From positions 2,007 through 29,369 of the IMG/VR virus record IMGVR_UViG_3300030333_003191: a DNA stretch of 27,363 bases, one strand, 5' to 3'. The notes under the pieces were generated by a model that searched no databases, was not told the origin of the DNA, and saw only the letters and a list, made by a program, of their open reading frames with translations. This DNA comes from a virus. Shown here piece by piece: positions 1-6,018 of this stretch. How positions within the stretch are numbered: the stretch's first letter is position 1; each line of letters starts with the position of its first letter. Made by a program: the position numbers and the translations under genes.

Positions 1-53
1 CCACCCCGACCGAATCGACCCGCCACCGAGGGGGTAGCTGTCCGCCAGTTACC

Positions 54-107
54 GAAACCTACCTACCAGTCAGTAGGCACTAATATACTGACCAGTCAGT
101 AGGTTTC
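54..107. promoter_or_regulatory. Tandem palindromic operator-like element
   Basis: The 13-mer ACCAGTCAGTAGG occurs twice, at 65-77 and 91-103, 26 bp apart. The right copy sits in a palindrome, TACTGAC-CA-GTCAGTA (86-101), with 7-bp arms. The left copy (60-75) matches the same 16-mer at 14 of 16 positions. Outer arms GAAACCTAC (54-62) and GTAGGTTTC (99-107) form a further perfect 9-bp inverted repeat around both. A -10-like TATACT (84-89) lies between and partly under the sites, which is the geometry of a repressor-controlled promoter. Palindromes of the GACYRGTC type are typical of TetR-family operators; that link is inference. No regulator of that family is encoded in the window, so it would be host-encoded or lie further left. 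Confidence 0.6.
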
Positions 108-154
108 ACCACCACAGCTTTGACCCACCCCCCCTACACCCCGCCATGCCGCCA

Positions 155-187
155 AGAGGGTTCCTTGCCGGGGAGCCCTTTCCTTTT
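155..187 (+). terminator. Candidate rho-independent terminator or attenuator
   Basis: AGAGGGTTCC (155-164 region) pairs with GGAGCCCTTT (172-181) around a 7-base loop, with two G-U pairs allowed, and is followed by CCTTTTCC. The T tract is short and interrupted, so it is a moderate terminator at best. It stands between the operator-like element and the first gene, so it could end an operon coming from the left or attenuate transcription from the operator promoter. Confidence 0.4.
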
Positions 188-198
188 CCAAAAATATA

Positions 199-227
199 TT
201 CAAAACACCTTGCCACGTTGGTATGGT
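199..227 (+). promoter_or_regulatory. Weak candidate promoter for the first gene
   Basis: TTCAAA (199-204) and TATGGT (222-227) are separated by 17 bp. A TG dinucleotide lies one base upstream of the -10, giving an extended -10. Each hexamer matches the sigma70 consensus at only four of six positions. It precedes the AGGAGG ribosome-binding site of the gene starting at 256. Confidence 0.3.
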
Positions 228-255
228 ATGGTTACTCAAGGCACAGGAGGACAAA

Positions 256-888
256 ATGCCACCAACAAAAAAGACAACGAAGAAGACAACCACCAAGACA
301 CCCACAAAACCAAGACGATCACGCGTCGGGATTACCTTGGAACCAAGGGAACTATCGCGGATTGACGCTCTGATTGACACTGTGAGTCATAGCGAAGCTG
401 CCAGAGAGTTTGGTGTGGAGGTAGATCGGAGCCTGGTACTGCGGATTGCAGTGATTCGCGGCCTACAGGTCATGGAAGCTGGGGCTGCGAGCCCCCGATC
501 GGTCATTACAGACCAGGTAGTGGCCAAGCCAGAGCCCAAAAAGGTCAAGAAAGAGGCTGCACCGGAGCCCAAAGACGACGAACCAGAGCCTGAGAAAGAC
601 GAAAACGGGAATGTGAAGCCGCCTGACGGCTGGAATGAGTGGATCTCGGGCGAACGTATCCCCGAATCACACGAAAAAGTCCACGAATACTACACGAAGA
701 ACGGCTGGAAGCGGTTTTGGGGTAAGGCTGGCGACGAAACCATCGTGTTTTACTGGACGGGCGACCCCCGATTGCAGGGATTAGCGCTGTATGACGGTAA
801 GGGGCCGGACAAATCGCCCGTTCTGGAGCAAAAAGTGGGGCCTTATGGCACCGGACACCTCATTCCTCACTCATGGAGTTCAAGGTAG
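256..888 (+). CDS. Ribbon-helix-helix-like protein with acidic linker and unknown C-terminal domain
   Basis: The ATG at 256 is chosen because AGGAGG lies 5 bp upstream; a GTG-type extension to 223 would have no such site. The 210-aa product has three parts. Residues 1-21 are a Lys/Thr/Pro-rich tail. Residues 22-75 read as a strand (RVGITLE) followed by two helices, the second with an RSLVLRIAVIRGL pattern like helix B of ribbon-helix-helix DNA-binding proteins, although the stretch between strand and helix B is longer than usual. Residues 85-122 are a Pro/Glu/Asp/Lys linker. Residues 123-210 are an aromatic-rich domain (several Trp and Tyr) that I do not recognise. A DNA-binding regulator is inferred, possibly acting at the element at 54-107. 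The 3' end overlaps the convergent gene at 860 by 29 bp. Confidence 0.75.
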   Translation: MPPTKKTTKKTTTKTPTKPRRSRVGITLEPRELSRIDALIDTVSHSEAAREFGVEVDRSLVLRIAVIRGLQVMEAGAASPRSVITDQVVAKPEPKKVKKEAAPEPKDDEPEPEKDENGNVKPPDGWNEWISGERIPESHEKVHEYYTKNGWKRFWGKAGDETIVFYWTGDPRLQGLALYDGKGPDKSPVLEQKVGPYGTGHLIPHSWSSR

Positions 889-1234
889 ATGCCAAATCAA
901 GGGTCATTTGCGGTTTATAGGACGAATCTACGCCGATTGACTCTTGAAGTAGGCCGCAACTGCGAATCATGAAGGCGTAGTAGTCGAACCACGGCACATC
1001 TGCCGGTTTTACGCTGTTTAGGGTAGGGCAATCTACTTCTGTGCGAGTTTCGTACACGGAACAGAGGTAGATTGGGCGCCCATCGGGGGATTCTGCGTCT
1101 ATTAGGTAGTCACAGCGCCCTGTTTCGTCATACGGTAGCGTAGTTTCGATGGTATGCAGGACTTTACAGCACGCACCGCACTGCGTACACGGATATGTCG
1201 GCTCTACCACGTTTGTATTTTCTTGCTCGCGCAC
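860..1234 (-). CDS. YkgJ-family cysteine-cluster (CxxCxxCC) protein
   Basis: This 124-aa product starts at GTG 1234, preceded by a GGGAGAG Shine-Dalgarno. It carries the CxxCxxCC signature (Cys16, 19, 22, 23), then Cys41 and a CSVYETRTEVDC segment (Cys58, Cys69). That is the layout of the zinc/iron-chelating YkgJ family (Pfam CxxCxxCC). The biochemical role of the family is not established; iron or zinc chelation is inferred from the cysteines, all of which are present. It is the only leftward gene in this arm. It is divergent from the zinc-ribbon gene at 1300 and converges on the gene at 256, whose 3' end it overlaps. Confidence 0.85.
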   Translation of the reverse strand: MREQENTNVVEPTYPCTQCGACCKVLHTIETTLPYDETGRCDYLIDAESPDGRPIYLCSVYETRTEVDCPTLNSVKPADVPWFDYYAFMIRSCGLLQESIGVDSSYKPQMTLDLASTLNSMSEE

Positions 1235-1255
1235 AAGTCTCTCCCGGCCGCCCCC

Positions 1256-1283
1256 TTGACAGGGTATTCCACGGTGTTATAGT
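1256..1283 (+). promoter_or_regulatory. Sigma70-type promoter of the left-arm operon
   Basis: A perfect TTGACA (1256-1261), 16 bp of spacer and TATAGT (1278-1283) preceded by TG (1275-1276) make this the best promoter seen in the window. The expected start is about 1290, so the leader is only some 10 nt. A short palindrome, GTTG-T-CAAC (1282-1290), covers the predicted start and could bind a regulator. It drives the operon 1300-3366. Confidence 0.7.
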
Positions 1284-1299
1284 TGTCAACGGAGTAATC

Positions 1300-1506
1300 A
1301 TGCCACTATATGTCTATAAATGCGAAGTATGCCAAACCAAAGTAGAGATCCTACAGGCCTTTGGTGATCCGAGCCCGCATTGTGGGGCGTGTGCTCTGGA
1401 TGATGGAACATCTGTTCCGATGAAAAAACAAGTGGCCCTGACCAGCTTCACATTGAAGGGTGGTGGTTGGGCCAAAGACAACTATGGGCTAAAGAATGAA
1501 AAGTAA
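1300..1506 (+). CDS. FmdB-type zinc ribbon protein
   Basis: This 68-aa protein begins MPLYVYKCEVC, the typical opening of the FmdB / CxxC-CxxC putative regulatory family. It has two CxxC knuckles (Cys8/Cys11 and Cys28/Cys31) that should bind one zinc ion. The start at 1300 is supported by GGAG five bases upstream; an upstream in-frame extension to 1195 would run through the promoter and overlap the divergent gene. FmdB-like proteins are small and are thought to act in regulation or as zinc-ribbon adaptors; the function here is unknown. It is the first gene of the operon, and its last 11 bases overlap the next gene. Confidence 0.85.
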   Translation: MPLYVYKCEVCQTKVEILQAFGDPSPHCGACALDDGTSVPMKKQVALTSFTLKGGGWAKDNYGLKNEK

Positions 1507-1783
1507 GATGTTTCTCCTACTGTTATTGTGCATGACCCAACCGGCTGCGGCAACTTTACCTACTGAGGGGCAGGTTACCGCGCAAACCGAAGATGGTTCT
1601 TGGATATTGGGGTATGACAACAAGCGGTACATCTGTAGGACCACTCGACTATGCAGGGACTTCCGAGTCGACATGCACTTCTTGACTGCGTTTGATCTCA
1701 CACGCGAAAAAGAGTTGGTCGACTACATGACCAAGGATTGGAAGTGGAATGATTGCATCATCCACAGTTGTCGAGAGTATTGA
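1496..1783 (+). CDS. Small secreted four-cysteine protein
   Basis: The 95-aa product opens with a clear signal peptide: Lys2 and Lys4, a run of leucines (residues 7-11), then a TQPAAA end with likely cleavage after residue 19. The mature part of about 76 residues has four cysteines (47, 53, 87, 92), which could form two disulfides in the periplasm. Cys12 lies inside the signal but no good lipobox surrounds it. The start at 1496 overlaps the preceding gene; ATG 1508 is an alternative that would lose the positive n-region. No family is recognised. A protein exported during infection suggests action at the envelope, for example exclusion or lysis control, but that is inference. Confidence 0.7.
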   Translation: MKSKMFLLLLLCMTQPAAATLPTEGQVTAQTEDGSWILGYDNKRYICRTTRLCRDFRVDMHFLTAFDLTREKELVDYMTKDWKWNDCIIHSCREY

Positions 1784-2274
1784 TGCCGGATCATTCATTA
1801 GACGACATCGTCCATTCCATACAGTCTGCCGTTATCGCAGCAACCGATATTGCAGAACGTCACGAACTCGATTCCATCATGAATCAGGAGTTTTGGGAAC
1901 TAAAGGTGGATGACGACGGGAACCCGGTCAAGGATGAGCACGGTAGGGAGGTTTACTCTCCGCGAATGGTGACCATGGAGATCCCTATGTGGGAAGATGG
2001 GAACCTCACGAAAAAGCATATACCTGTTCCGCTCCAGTCACTGACAACAGGGCAAAGCCTTCGAGTAGATAAACTTGAGGTTGAAATGTCTGTTGAAATA
2101 TCAGGGCTGGAGTCCAATAAACAAAAGGGTAAGCTGATGGTTCGTCCATGCCCCAACACGTCATGGTTCAAAAAAGAGAGTAATACTGCTAAACTCAAGC
2201 TGACGTTCAGAGGCAGCGAGCCTCCAGAGGGTTATGCAAGAATCGACGATCAACTAATCAAACTGCTTCCGTAG
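1783..2274 (+). CDS. DUF2589-like protein, first copy
   Basis: The start ATG at 1783 shares a base with the preceding stop (TGATG), with GAGAG upstream, so translation is probably coupled; an upstream in-frame ATG at 1753 lies inside the preceding gene. The 163-aa protein has an N-terminal helix (residues 6-30), a central segment IPVPLQSLTTGQSLRVDKLE followed by a β-rich stretch with alternating EVEMSVEI, and a C-terminal PPEGYARIDDQL. The central PL-x-SL / EV-x-V pattern and the PPEG ending recur in the next gene, so the two are diverged paralogues. This matches what I know of Pfam DUF2589, whose function is unknown. Family assignment is less certain for this copy than for the next. Confidence 0.75.
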   Translation: MPDHSLDDIVHSIQSAVIAATDIAERHELDSIMNQEFWELKVDDDGNPVKDEHGREVYSPRMVTMEIPMWEDGNLTKKHIPVPLQSLTTGQSLRVDKLEVEMSVEISGLESNKQKGKLMVRPCPNTSWFKKESNTAKLKLTFRGSEPPEGYARIDDQLIKLLP

Positions 2275-2283
2275 GAGAGCATC

Positions 2284-2889
2284 ATGGCAGATTCCGGCCT
2301 CGTACAAATGTCATCACAGTTTGGTGGCCTTCCAATGGAGCAACTCATTGGTGGCCCACTCAAGGCTGCGTGTAACGCACAAACACTGCTTGCTAAGGCA
2401 TCCAGCGACTTCATTAAAGATGTTGGTCTGAACGATGATGGCAAAGGCAACTTGTCGGCTCGTACCGTGGACTTTGGTTTCAACAAGCCCGTTCAAGACG
2501 CTGCCGGAAACACGACGATGGAAAAGGTGGATCTCCAGGTTCCACTGCTCGCCATTATCAACACGCCTGCACTTTCAGTCAAGGAAGCCGAAGTGCGCTT
2601 TACTATGGAAGTGAAGTCTTCTACCTCAAGCAAGACCACTTCTGACAGCAAGGCTGACCTTACAGCCAAGGCTAAGTACAATGCTGGCCTGTTTAGCTGT
2701 GAAGTGACTGTGCATGGCTCAGTGGCTAACCACAGCGAGAATAGCCGTAAGAGTGACAACAGCGCCAAGTATGACGTGAAGGTAGTCGCACGCGACGACG
2801 GCCCGCCCGAAGGACTCATGAAGGTATTGGACATGCTGAATGACGCAATCGCGCCAACTCAAGGCGTTCCCGCCCCAACCAAGAAGTAG
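2284..2889 (+). CDS. DUF2589-family protein, second copy
   Basis: GGAGAG stands six bases before ATG 2284. The 201-aa product shows the DUF2589 pattern: an N-terminal helix with IGGPLKAACNAQ (from about residue 22), a VPLLAIINTPALSVKEAEV core (residues 83-105), then β-strands and a Ser/Lys/Thr/Ala-rich segment, ending with PPEGLMKVLDMLNDA. DUF2589 has no known biochemical activity. It is separated by 9 bp from the upstream paralogue and by 9 bp from the downstream gene, so all three are likely co-expressed. No signal peptide, membrane segment or catalytic motif is visible. A structural or binding role is possible. Confidence 0.82.
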   Translation: MADSGLVQMSSQFGGLPMEQLIGGPLKAACNAQTLLAKASSDFIKDVGLNDDGKGNLSARTVDFGFNKPVQDAAGNTTMEKVDLQVPLLAIINTPALSVKEAEVRFTMEVKSSTSSKTTSDSKADLTAKAKYNAGLFSCEVTVHGSVANHSENSRKSDNSAKYDVKVVARDDGPPEGLMKVLDMLNDAIAPTQGVPAPTKK

Positions 2890-2898
2890 GAGACTAAA

Positions 2899-3366
2899 AT
2901 GGCCAGTTATGAAATGAACCCACAGGGCGAAATACGCGATCCCGATCAAATGATCCGCGAAATGAAAAAAGCTGAGAGGGAGCGTGAGCAGGAAGACATT
3001 GAGAGTATGATTGGTGGCAGACCCGAAGAAAACATTGAGTTCAAGCCGTCAACACCGCAGGTGATTCCTACAGGTGACGAAGATATTGAGATTAAGCCGC
3101 GTGACTTGGCTTCAGGTATTTACAAGGGTGCGGGCGGTTACAAGTATGAAGTGATGCCTGGTGGTGAGATTAAGATTCTTGACGCACCAGCCGGTCGCGG
3201 AGTTGGTGTGACATTGAAGTTCGGTCACCCAGCACATGAAGCTATCTTTGAAGAGTTGTCTTCTGGCGCTAAACCAATGGAAGGTGAGACGCGTGCAGAA
3301 GAATCGAAGACGCTTTCTGAAATGATCAAGGAAGACAAAGAAGAATCTACAGTGGCAGTAAAATGA
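2899..3366 (+). CDS. Unknown acidic protein linked to the DUF2589 pair
   Basis: AGGAG lies six to seven bases before ATG 2899. The 155-aa protein is highly charged. Residues 17-38 are a predicted helix. A short motif is repeated as ENIEFKP (44-50) and EDIEIKP (61-67). Residues 73-120 form a more globular, glycine-rich segment (YKYEVMPGGEIKILDAPAGRG region), and the tail is Glu/Lys-rich. I recognise no family. It is the last gene of the left-arm operon, ending just before the structured region that carries the terminator. Confidence 0.72.
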   Translation: MASYEMNPQGEIRDPDQMIREMKKAEREREQEDIESMIGGRPEENIEFKPSTPQVIPTGDEDIEIKPRDLASGIYKGAGGYKYEVMPGGEIKILDAPAGRGVGVTLKFGHPAHEAIFEELSSGAKPMEGETRAEESKTLSEMIKEDKEESTVAVK

Positions 3367-3401
3367 ACCTTGGAGCAGCAGCGGCTTTTAGTCGCACTGT
3401 G

Positions 3402-3414
3402 GTTAGTCACTAAC
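3402..3414. repeat. Small inverted repeat
   Basis: GTTAG-TCA-CTAAC is a 5-bp perfect hairpin with a 3-base loop, 36 bp after the stop of the preceding gene. It is the first of several inverted repeats in this convergent region. Confidence 0.4.
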
Positions 3415-3420
3415 GTCCCG

Positions 3421-3497
3421 GTTCTCCCCCCACCCACATCGTCTGTTCCCATCTCGGAGCGTGAGCATGGGCGATTCCTACCGGGTGGGGGGAGGAC
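3421..3497. repeat. Long GC-rich inverted repeat in convergent intergenic region
   Basis: GTTCTCCCCCCACCC (3421-3435) pairs with GGGTGGGGGGAGGAC (3483-3497): 15 bp with a single G-U pair. Inside it, ATCG (3438-3441) pairs with CGAT (3472-3475) and CCCAT (3448-3452) with ATGGG (3467-3471), so the whole 77 nt can fold as one extended hairpin. No T tract follows on either strand, so it is not a textbook terminator. The G-rich arm could also form a two-layer quadruplex, and the C-rich stretch at 3512-3523 could compete for the same G-run. Confidence 0.65.
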
Positions 3498-3523
3498 TTT
3501 ACCTGGGCATTTGCCCCGCCCCC

Positions 3524-3636
3524 TGATACAATCGGTTTAGCCGGTATCTTGAACGTTGTCTTGCATGTTTGTTGCCTTGCCAACCGGCTACCGTCCAACG
3601 GCAGTTCTGTTTTTCCGCTGCCGTTGGGCGGTTTTT
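3524..3636 (+). ncRNA. Candidate small RNA unit with its own promoter and terminator
   Basis: An extended -10, TGATACAAT (3524-3532), predicts a start near 3539; no good -35 is present. The transcript would be about 98 nt. It would contain the pair TAGCCGGT (3538-3545) / ACCGGCTA (3583-3590) and end in the terminator hairpin at 3591-3636. No open reading frame with a ribosome-binding site fits it. This is inference from layout; the simpler reading is that the region is only the 3' untranslated end of the left-arm operon. Confidence 0.3.
3591..3636 (+). terminator. Strong rho-independent terminator
   Basis: CCGTCCAACGGCAG (3591-3604) pairs with CTGCCGTTGGGCGG (3618-3631) over 14 bp with one G-U pair and a 13-nt loop, followed at once by TTTTT (3632-3636). 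The T tract is on the plus strand, so it ends rightward transcription from the 1300-3366 operon. It lies directly after the stop codon of the convergent scaffold gene, where it also prevents antisense read-through into that gene. Confidence 0.85.
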
Positions 3637-3637
3637 A

Positions 3638-4600
3638 TCAGCCGCCTTGTTGGGCTGCTGCTTCTGCCATGTACTGACGACGCAGTAGATCCATACGTTC
3701 GTCGAACGAAAGGTCACTTTGCTCCGTTGTGTTAGCCGCAGGGCTCGCACCCATGTTCATCATTTCGACGGCATCAGGCACTGGTGCTGGTTCGACTGGC
3801 GCGGGTTCCGGTTCGGGTGCCTGTTCTGGTTCAGGTGCTGGGTATCCAGCAAGAACCATACGCAGTGCGTCTTCCTTCGGAATGTTGCTGGCAACCTGGA
3901 CACACAAGGCGTACAGCGCATCTTTGTCATTGTAGACGTGAGGTGCCGTTTCCTGAATCCAGTTCTCGAAGTTATCTACTTCTGCATCCAAGGCTGCTTG
4001 TTCCCGCTGTGCTTCCATTTGCTCGAAGTTACGTGCACGTTCTTCCGCAGCTTCACGCGCAGCAATCAACTCGTCGATTGTGGTTGTGTGGCTTGCTTGT
4101 TGCTTCAGAATAGCTTGCTCATGCTCTTTGCGAAGTGTATCGAGCGCTGCTGAGTGGTTAGCACGAAGCAACTCCATTTCACGTTGCTTCTCTGCCATTG
4201 GGTCAACATCACCATGCAACCACTTCTGCACACGAAGTTCGGTGTCACGGATCTCTTTTTCTCTGGCCTCTAACGCACGACGCTTGACGGCCGCTTCTTG
4301 AAACGCCTTGGTGTATCCGCGTTCGTAGTTGCGGTACTTTGCAGTCATGCCCCGCTGCACAGCGTCTCGAATGTTCTCATCGAGTCCAGTGTACCAAGCT
4401 TCTTTTTGGATCGACTCAAGTTCGCCGTTCCAATCAAGGACTTGAGGCACTTCTTCCAGCGCATCGGCCGCAGTCTCAGTAGACTCAACAGAGTCAGAGG
4501 CTGCCTCGACCGATTCTTGGACTGACTCTACAGGCTCCGACGATTCTACCGATTCGGTGGATACTGTTTCATCTACTGCTTCGTTGTCTTCTTCAAGCAT
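3638..4600 (-). CDS. Scaffold-like assembly protein
   Basis: The 320-aa product is very acidic at the N-terminus (Glu/Ser/Val-rich to about residue 50). It then has a Trp-containing segment (DWNGELESIQKEAWY), a long charged helix/coiled-coil region (about 80-210), a Pro/Glu/Ala linker of the PEPEPAP type, and a short helical C-terminal end (FDERMDLLRRQYMAEAAAQ). This composition and the position in a packaging/portal operon fit a phage capsid scaffold, whose C-terminal helix usually binds the coat protein. There is no sequence proof. Two ATGs lie side by side; the second (4600) is chosen because AAGGAG is five bases away, against two for ATG 4603. It is the last gene of the leftward operon. 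Confidence 0.75.
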   Translation of the reverse strand: MLEEDNEAVDETVSTESVESSEPVESVQESVEAASDSVESTETAADALEEVPQVLDWNGELESIQKEAWYTGLDENIRDAVQRGMTAKYRNYERGYTKAFQEAAVKRRALEAREKEIRDTELRVQKWLHGDVDPMAEKQREMELLRANHSAALDTLRKEHEQAILKQQASHTTTIDELIAAREAAEERARNFEQMEAQREQAALDAEVDNFENWIQETAPHVYNDKDALYALCVQVASNIPKEDALRMVLAGYPAPEPEQAPEPEPAPVEPAPVPDAVEMMNMGASPAANTTEQSDLSFDERMDLLRRQYMAEAAAQQGG

Positions 4601-4630
4601 CATTTCTCCTTGTTGCTTAGGTGGTCATCT

Positions 4631-5305
4631 TTATTTCTTCGCCGCCCCGTACATGCTTGCTACACCGCCAGCGGCTTCTTTTAGCTTCGAACCTACGGGG
4701 GCAGTTGTGCCCATACCTGCGGCACCAGTCAATGCTTTAGCCAATGATGGACCACCCTTACCCTTCATGGAGTAACCACCTACAGCTTCTTCCTCAGTTT
4801 CTTCTGCGGGGGGCTCTTCGGCGGGAGCCATGTCAGCTTCCAGAGCAGCGTCTTCGGCCGCAGTGTCTGCTGTACGGGCGGCAATCTTTTCTACCTGCAT
4901 ACGAAGTTGCATGTCACCTGAGAGCATTTCTGCGATCTCTGTAGGTGACTTGCCTTCCATCTGAGGCATCATTTGCGCCGCAGCCAAGATTTGTGCTGCG
5001 CGTTCAGGAGATACGCCCAACACATCTTCGATAGGCTTCGTATCCATTGTTGCGTCGTCGCCTTCAATGTCTTCTTCAGTCATGTCAGCGGGAGTGGTTT
5101 CGTTTGGCCCCAACGCACCTTCAACATTGCTCAGCATGTCACCCAGCATCAAAGAGTCGGCCTCATTTGCCAGCGGCACCAAGTCACGATCAGGGATGAC
5201 CTCTGTTGTTTCGCCTTCACCTTCGGGTGCCGGTGGCGCACCTTCGGGTGCTCCAGGTTCTCCGGCGTATGGAAGTTTCTTACCTGTTTTGGGATCGGTG
5301 GGCAT
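4631..5305 (-). CDS. Unknown virion-cluster protein, acidic with Ala/Gly-rich C-terminus
   Basis: ATG 5305 is preceded by AAGGAG at six bases; an in-frame extension to 5341 has no such site. The 224-aa protein begins MPTDPKTGKKLPYAG. It has a Pro/Glu/Gly-rich acidic region to about residue 40, a helical middle (SPERAAQILAAAQMMPQM), a Glu/Ala/Pro-rich stretch, and ends in KGKGGPSLAKAL and small residues. No membrane segment or enzyme motif is visible. Its place between scaffold and small virion genes suggests a minor structural or assembly role. The GGPSL motif recurs in two other proteins of the window. Confidence 0.72.
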   Translation of the reverse strand: MPTDPKTGKKLPYAGEPGAPEGAPPAPEGEGETTEVIPDRDLVPLANEADSLMLGDMLSNVEGALGPNETTPADMTEEDIEGDDATMDTKPIEDVLGVSPERAAQILAAAQMMPQMEGKSPTEIAEMLSGDMQLRMQVEKIAARTADTAAEDAALEADMAPAEEPPAEETEEEAVGGYSMKGKGGPSLAKALTGAAGMGTTAPVGSKLKEAAGGVASMYGAAKK

Positions 5306-5347
5306 GGGAGTCTCCTTAATATATGTGGTGTAACATACCACGTAGGA

Positions 5348-5539
5348 TTAGTCAGTTGTGGGTTCCTGCTTTGCAGGTTTCTTTTTCTTAGCGAGTTTCC
5401 AGGCTTGAGTCAGTCCATGACTTGCGATGCTCTTGCCTGTGAGTATTCTACGCTCTCCGCTTCTCATGTGCTCATAGACGTACGCATCTTGATACGGCAT
5501 ATCGAGCACGTAGCGTAGCTTGCTCTCATTCAGTATCAC
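5348..5539 (-). CDS. Small basic protein, translationally coupled
   Basis: The 63-aa product starts at GTG 5539, which overlaps the stop of the upstream gene (GTGA). It is Lys/Arg-rich toward the C-terminus (AWKLAKKKKPAKQEP). No family is recognised. The overlap makes coupled translation with the zinc-ribbon gene likely and is the main support for this short gene. Confidence 0.6.
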   Translation of the reverse strand: MILNESKLRYVLDMPYQDAYVYEHMRSGERRILTGKSIASHGLTQAWKLAKKKKPAKQEPTTD

Positions 5540-6018
5540 TCTTTACCCTTTACCAAGTCAGCCGCAGAAGCAATCTTTGCCTTTGTTCTTCCTGCTGCTA
5601 AGTGTTCTTGTGCTCGGCGCTTCTGGTGCTCACGAATACCTTTACGCATGTTCTCGTCAATACCGTGGCTCTTGCGGCGCTTGAAGGAACGGTGCCTAAG
5701 TTCTTCTAATCGTGTGCTTTTTTGCGTGTCGCTTTCGTGAGTTACCTCGACTCGCTTGCCAGGAAACTTCTTTTGGATGGCAGCTACGCATCGATCATAG
5801 TCTTCTTTGGTTTCGGCTTTGCCCATTACACCAAAGTCGACTGCTGCAAATGACCCGTAGCCTTGACCATGAACGGCGCAGGTGAAGCCTTTGAAACTCA
5901 TCTTGCGCTCGCTACCGCACTCGGGACAGTCGGGTGGGCCCTCTGATGTGCGGTAGAACACTTCGTATTCAAAGAAGTCGCAGCCAGTACATTCGATATT
6001 GTTCGTTCTAAAACTCAT
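5536..6018 (-). CDS. Zinc-ribbon protein of the packaging operon
   Basis: ATG 6018 overlaps the preceding stop (ATGA), which fits the operon pattern better than GTG 6024. The 160-aa protein has an N-terminal zinc ribbon, Cys10/Cys13 (CTGC) and Cys31/Cys34 (CPEC), resembling FmdB-type ribbons. A mid part with a GYGSFAAVDFG segment follows, then a strongly basic helical C-terminal half (about residues 95-150). The basic tail suggests nucleic-acid or acidic-scaffold binding. It is distinct in sequence from the FmdB-like protein at 1300. Function unknown. Confidence 0.78.
   Translation of the reverse strand: MSFRTNNIECTGCDFFEYEVFYRTSEGPPDCPECGSERKMSFKGFTCAVHGQGYGSFAAVDFGVMGKAETKEDYDRCVAAIQKKFPGKRVEVTHESDTQKSTRLEELRHRSFKRRKSHGIDENMRKGIREHQKRRAQEHLAAGRTKAKIASAADLVKGKE

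Noticed and set aside
1-102. Possible end of an upstream gene (frame 1 is open to 102; frame 2 stops at 37)
   Set aside because: No start in view, and the open stretch runs through the palindromic element; too short to judge.
96-380. Leftward 94-aa reading frame with a hydrophobic Val/Phe stretch
   Set aside because: It is antisense to the Lys/Thr-rich N-terminus of the gene at 256, which produces such stretches, and has no credible ribosome-binding site.
3371-3440. tRNA-like look of the segment with GGTTAGTCAC and CCCGGTTC
   Set aside because: The GGTTC is not followed by a matching T-stem, and no cloverleaf with acceptor pairing can be drawn.
4973-5518. Rightward 181-aa reading frame
   Set aside because: Antisense to three leftward genes and crossing their junctions; cysteine/His/Phe-rich shadow composition.
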